Below are positions 5,165 to 8,277 of a stretch of DNA of 8,277 nt, piece by piece. The stretch covers positions 1-8,277 of the forward strand of contig VGOH01000044.1 of NCBI GenBank assembly GCA_016875955.1, in the 5' to 3' direction. The position numbers and the translations under genes were made by a program. The notes beneath the pieces are model-generated. The model did no database searches. It worked only from the letters and a program-made list of their open reading frames with translations, and was not told the DNA's origin. Numbering within the stretch: position 1 is the stretch's first letter; each line of letters starts with the position of its first letter. This DNA is from Chloroflexota bacterium (GTDB taxonomy: Bacteria; Chloroflexota; Dehalococcoidia; Dehalococcoidales; RBG-16-60-22).

Positions 5165-6307
5165 ATGAAAAAGTTATTAATTATGGCGGCTCTGATAATG
5201 CTGATGGCGGCGTTAATTGCCTGTGCCGCGCCGCAATCGGTGGAAGTTCCTGTACCGGCCCCTGCCCCAACCCCGGCACCTGCCCCGGCTCCTTCTATAA
5301 TGATACCGGGTTCCGAGGGGGCATCTGGTAAGGTGGTGGTGGAGACACCGCCCATGGCACCGGCCCCGGCGCCATCACCGGTGAACGGAAACGATATGTC
5401 CATTGACACCGACCGCATGATAATCCGTACCGCCAACATGCAGCTGGTGGTGGACGATGTCCGCGACACCATAGATAAGATTATCAGACTCGCCCAGGAC
5501 CGCAAAGGGTACGTGGTCAATTCCAGCAGCTGGAAGGAGGGCGAGCGCGTTGTCGGGCAGATTACCATACGTGTGCCGTCCGACGATTTTGACTACGCAA
5601 TGGGCGTGCTGCGCAATATGGCCGTGGAGGTGACCTCCGAGACAACGTCGGCGCAGGACGTTACTGAAGAATACGTTGACCTTGAAGCGACGCTCCGCAA
5701 CCTGGAAGCCACCGAAGCGCAGCTCCTGAAGCTGATGGAGAAAGCGGTGGAGGTGAAGGACATTCTCAGCGTCCAGAGTGAGTTGTCCAGAGTGCAGCAG
5801 GACATTGAGCGAACCAAGGGGCGCATGCAGTACCTGGAGCGCACTTCCTCCATGTCGCTAATCCAGGTCATGCTGGAGCAGTCCAAGCTGGAAGTATCGT
5901 TGAACGCCAACAAGGTAACGGCGAAAGAGGGCGAGGAGATTCGCTTCAGCAGCGACGTGGGCGGCGGCGTCCGACCTTACAGCTATGAGTGGGACTTTGG
6001 CGATGGCAGTACCAGCACTGACAATAGTCCCAGACATAAATACAAGGCAAAGGGGACCTATACCGTTACCCTGACGGTCTCCGATGACCGCGGCAATCAG
6101 GATATAGAAAAGAGGAGCGACTATATCACGGTACTGCCCGGCTGGAGCGCCGGCAGCATCGTTGACAGCGCCTGGAACGGACTGGTTACCTTCGGGCGGG
6201 TGCTGGCCAATATCATCATCTGGCTCGGCATTTTCAGCCCGGTGTGGATAGCTATCGGCGTGATACTGTACTTCGCCTGGTGGCGCCGCCGGAAGAAGCG
6301 CGCCTGA
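5165..6307 (+). CDS. DUF4349-type lipoprotein with inserted PKD domain and C-terminal membrane anchor
   Basis: A 380-residue exported protein. A signal peptide ends in the lipobox LIAC, so C20 is the likely lipidated cysteine. Residues about 27-75 are a Pro/Ala-rich linker. Residues about 80-240 match DUF4349 (PF14257): a strand-rich part (MIIRTANMQLVVDD, YVVNSSSW, ITIRVPSDDFD), EEYVDLEATLRNLEATEAQL, then a coiled-coil stretch at about 174-226. Residues about 243-324 form a PKD domain with the hallmark YEWDFGDGSTS and GTYTVTLTVSDDRGN. A transmembrane helix (about 346-373) and the basic end WWRRRKKRA place the C terminus inside the cell. The DUF4349 function is unknown; PKD domains usually mediate extracellular protein or polysaccharide contacts. 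The ribosome site GGAGGG is five bases before the ATG. The SDR gene starts 18 bp downstream, suggesting co-transcription without an obvious functional link. Confidence 0.88.
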   Translation: MKKLLIMAALIMLMAALIACAAPQSVEVPVPAPAPTPAPAPAPSIMIPGSEGASGKVVVETPPMAPAPAPSPVNGNDMSIDTDRMIIRTANMQLVVDDVRDTIDKIIRLAQDRKGYVVNSSSWKEGERVVGQITIRVPSDDFDYAMGVLRNMAVEVTSETTSAQDVTEEYVDLEATLRNLEATEAQLLKLMEKAVEVKDILSVQSELSRVQQDIERTKGRMQYLERTSSMSLIQVMLEQSKLEVSLNANKVTAKEGEEIRFSSDVGGGVRPYSYEWDFGDGSTSTDNSPRHKYKAKGTYTVTLTVSDDRGNQDIEKRSDYITVLPGWSAGSIVDSAWNGLVTFGRVLANIIIWLGIFSPVWIAIGVILYFAWWRRRKKRA

Positions 6308-6325
6308 ATAAAGGGGGTATAGAGC

Positions 6326-7111
6326 ATGGACCTGTCGCGGTTTTCCCTGGAGGGTAAGAACGCCCTGGTCACCGGTGGCAGCAGAGGCATCGGCCGCGCT
6401 ATCGCGCTGGCCTTTGCCGATGCCGGCGCCAACGTCGCTATCAGCGGCCGGAAGTTACCTGACCTGGAGCCAGTGGCTGAGGAGCTCAAAAAGAAGGGTG
6501 TGCAAAGTCTGGCGGTGGCCAGCCACGTCGCCAAACTTGAGGAGTCAAAGGCCCTGGTGGAGAAGGTAAAGGGGGAGTGGGGGAGAATCGACGTTCTGGT
6601 CAATAACGCGGGCACAAACCCTTACTATGGCCCGATGCTGGAAGCGGAAGAGTGGGCCTGGGACGTGACCATGAACGTCAACCTCAAGGGGCCGTTTCTG
6701 CTCAGCCGGCTGGTGGCGCGCCTGATGAAGGAGCAGGGCGGTGGCAGCATCATCAATACGGCGTCGATTGCGGGCATAGTCGCCAGCGAACTGGGCATTT
6801 ACAGCGTGACCAAGGCCGGCCTGATAATGCTGACGCGGGTTCTGGCCAAGGAATGGGGCCAGTATAAAATAAGGGTGAATGCTATTGCGCCGGGCGTGAT
6901 TAAGACCCGGTTAAGCGAGGCCCTGTGGAAGGAGCCGGCGAAGGAGAAGCTGGCAGCCAAGAGCAAGGCCCTGGGCTATATCGGCGTCCCCGAGGACGTT
7001 GCCGGGACGGCGCTTTTCCTTGCCTCTGATGCTTCCAGCTATATTACCGGGGAAGTCATTTTGGTTGATGGCGGCGAGTTCGTCGGGCCGGCGCTGGACT
7101 ACGGGAAATAG
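6326..7111 (+). CDS. Short-chain dehydrogenase/reductase (classical SDR)
   Basis: A 261-residue classical SDR (FabG-like, closest in flavour to DHRS4/glucose-dehydrogenase-type annotations). The nucleotide-binding motif TGGSRGIG is at 16-23, NNAG at 93-96, and the catalytic tetrad is N119, S147, Y159 (YSVTK) and K163. The proline-glycine turn APGVIKT (about 188-194) and the C-terminal ITGEVILVDGGE are typical. R42 after the second strand (SGRK) suggests NADP(H) rather than NAD(H), an inference. The usual Asp-Val of the adenine pocket is replaced by H67-V68 (SHV), as in DHRS4-like proteins. The substrate cannot be deduced. The ribosome site GGGGGT lies seven bases before the ATG. The last 56 bp overlap the convergent minus-strand gene, so no terminator separates them. 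An acyl-CoA pathway role alongside the neighbouring dehydratase is possible but the genes are on opposite strands. Confidence 0.92.
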   Translation: MDLSRFSLEGKNALVTGGSRGIGRAIALAFADAGANVAISGRKLPDLEPVAEELKKKGVQSLAVASHVAKLEESKALVEKVKGEWGRIDVLVNNAGTNPYYGPMLEAEEWAWDVTMNVNLKGPFLLSRLVARLMKEQGGGSIINTASIAGIVASELGIYSVTKAGLIMLTRVLAKEWGQYKIRVNAIAPGVIKTRLSEALWKEPAKEKLAAKSKALGYIGVPEDVAGTALFLASDASSYITGEVILVDGGEFVGPALDYGK

Positions 7112-7439
7112 GCTTGCCCTTGGCACAAAAGGACCTGACCTTCTGCATTACCTGAGCGGGCAATTCTTTTTCCGCCACCGGCACCTGGTTGACTGATGCC
7201 CCGGCGACAACAATGGAGTTCTTGGCCAGCCTGCGGATGCTTTCTTTGTTGCCACAGGCCCGGGGGCACCCGCAGAGTATGACCACTACGTCGATACTTT
7301 TATCGTCTGGCGCAACGAGCTTCAGCCCCGGCTCGTTTAGAATCGCCTCTTTCAGCCTGCTGCCGACCTGAAAAGGGTCAATAAGAGGGTTGCAGGAGCC
7401 GCAATATTTCAGGGTTACGTTCAGCTTGTAATCAGTCAC
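7056..7439 (-). CDS. Small Cys-rich protein (CGSCNP and CGCPRACG motifs), coupled to the dehydratase gene
   Basis: A 127-residue protein with two cysteine clusters: C13 and C16 in KYCGSCNPLIDP, and C56, C58 and C62 in VILCGCPRACGN; C105 is further on. The spacing CxxC plus CxCxxxC suggests binding of an iron-sulfur cluster or metal. I recall CGGCNPxID-type motifs in uncharacterised proteins of anaerobes but have no name for the family. It has no signal peptide or membrane segment. It starts at GTG (7437-7439), which overlaps the TGA of the upstream dehydratase-like gene as GTGA, indicating translational coupling. A supporting role for that enzyme, such as cluster delivery or electron transfer, is an inference from position. 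The last 17 or so residues are Arg/Pro-rich and are encoded antisense to the SDR 3' end (56 bp overlap), so this tail may be a read-through extension. Confidence 0.75.
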   Translation of the reverse strand: MTDYKLNVTLKYCGSCNPLIDPFQVGSRLKEAILNEPGLKLVAPDDKSIDVVVILCGCPRACGNKESIRRLAKNSIVVAGASVNQVPVAEKELPAQVMQKVRSFCAKGKPISRSPAPARRTRRHQPK

Positions 7440-8277
7440 ACCAGTTTGGGCTGCTCCCCAATCTTGGCCAGCTTCTGGGCCAGCCGTTTCTTGCGTTCCC
7501 AGTTGGCGCGCCGCATAATCATAATCCGCTGCGCCTGTGGCGAGCCGGCACCGTGCATTGATTCCACCAGAGCGGTGCCGCAGGTCATGCCCTCAATCAG
7601 CCTTAATAAACGCATTCTGTCCTCGGCGGGTACGTCCTTTACGCTTTTCATGTACTTGTCCACATATTTACCCAGCCTGGCATCACCCCAGTCCAGTTCC
7701 GAAGGCAATGTCGCCAGCAGGCCGCCGGCGATATCCTGGGCGAGTCGGGCCATTTCATAAACATTCCGGGTAACATTGAGCTTGGTGATATTGGCCAGGA
7801 GGGGGTCGGCCATGAAATTGCCCGCCGGCAGCGCATACCCCTGACAGGAGCAGGCGATGGAGCAGCAGTAGAGCGTTTCGGCGAGGTGGACCATCTCCAC
7901 CAGCTTGTCTCTGATATGAGAAGCGCTGGAGGTGCCCTGCACCTCGGACAGCGCATAGGTAGCGCCTATTAGAACATCGGCCAGGCCGACCTTACAGCCG
8001 CCGTAGTTCTGGCGGTGAGCGGTAGCGAAACGCTCCACCAGTTCAAAGGCGAAATCATACTCGCCGCACATGAATACATATTTCCAGGGAACAAAGACGT
8101 CATCAAAGACCACCAGCGCCTCACCGCCGACAATGCCGTACTCCGGATTGCCCTGGTCAAGGAGGCAGCCGCTGCATTTGCGGTCGTCGTTGGTCTGGCG
8201 ACCGAATATGTGGACCAGCCCGGGCGCGTCAACCGGCACATAACAACACACGGCGTAATCGGCATCAGCTTCCTTCA
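7436..8277 (-). CDS. 4-hydroxybutyryl-CoA dehydratase / vinylacetyl-CoA isomerase family protein, C-terminal part
   Basis: The reading frame is open to the right edge (upstream residues read KEADADYAV), so this is the last 280 or so residues of an enzyme usually about 490 long. The family (4-hydroxyphenylacetate 3-hydroxylase-like, AbfD) uses FAD and a [4Fe-4S] cluster to convert 4-hydroxybutyryl-CoA to crotonyl-CoA in the cytoplasm. By C. aminobutyricum numbering, cluster ligands H292 and C299 are visible in AHRQNYGGCK, with catalytic Y296 and K300, and E257 in GGEALVVFDD. The segment VESMHGAGSPQAQ matches the conserved C-terminal region and probably contains the E455 equivalent. Ligands C99 and C103 lie beyond the window, so dehydratase activity cannot be confirmed, and other family members have different substrates. 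The fragment has additional cysteines, including a CSGC pair just before the E257 region. A GTGA overlap links it to the next small gene. Confidence 0.9.
   Translation of the reverse strand, partial: KEADADYAVCCYVPVDAPGLVHIFGRQTNDDRKCSGCLLDQGNPEYGIVGGEALVVFDDVFVPWKYVFMCGEYDFAFELVERFATAHRQNYGGCKVGLADVLIGATYALSEVQGTSSASHIRDKLVEMVHLAETLYCCSIACSCQGYALPAGNFMADPLLANITKLNVTRNVYEMARLAQDIAGGLLATLPSELDWGDARLGKYVDKYMKSVKDVPAEDRMRLLRLIEGMTCGTALVESMHGAGSPQAQRIMIMRRANWERKKRLAQKLAKIGEQPKLV

Noticed and set aside
8249..8251. GTG as the start of the dehydratase-like gene
   Set aside because: The frame continues open to the window edge with family-like residues (KEADADYAV), so this valine is internal and the gene is truncated by the window.

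Overview
The window looks like a chromosomal segment of an anaerobic bacterium, most likely a Chloroflexota member of the Dehalococcoidia type. This assignment is an inference. It rests on an NrpR-type nitrogen regulator (a family shared by archaea and a few bacteria, including Dehalococcoidia), two lipoproteins, a UPF0182 protein, an anaerobic 4-hydroxybutyryl-CoA dehydratase-like enzyme and moderately GC-rich coding. No rRNA, tRNA, CRISPR array, transposase or phage gene was seen.

Layout from left to right. Positions 1-1181, minus strand: a gene for an NrpR-like repressor is translationally coupled (ATGA overlap) to the start of a UPF0182 membrane protein that runs off the left edge. A TAGC-N6-GCTA dyad overlaps an extended -10 element just upstream of the regulator and could be its own operator. 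Positions 1182-1569: this promoter plus the first copy (A) of a hairpin-rich repeat of about 180 bp. Positions 1570-2990, minus strand: hisH then hisF, the two subunits of imidazole glycerol phosphate synthase, 20 bp apart. Positions 2991-3443: a second, inverted copy (B) of the same repeat and weak promoter candidates for the divergent genes. The his pair is therefore bracketed by inverted repeats.

Positions 3444-7111, plus strand: a zinc/manganese-type ABC transporter binding lipoprotein without its permease or ATPase, a 1-Cys AhpE-like peroxiredoxin, a 57-residue Cys-containing small protein, a DUF4349-type lipoprotein carrying an inserted PKD domain, and an SDR oxidoreductase. The last two are 18 bp apart and probably co-transcribed.

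Positions 7056-8277, minus strand: the C-terminal part of a 4-hydroxybutyryl-CoA dehydratase / vinylacetyl-CoA isomerase-like flavoprotein, cut by the right edge, followed with a GTGA overlap by a small Cys-rich protein (CxxC and CxCxxxC). The 3' end of the small gene overlaps the convergent SDR gene by 56 bp.

Most genes are recognisable housekeeping or accessory metabolism. The parts that deserve a second look are the paired inverted hairpin elements, the NrpR-style dyad, the Cys-rich partner of the dehydratase, the 57-residue protein and the PKD insertion in the DUF4349 protein.
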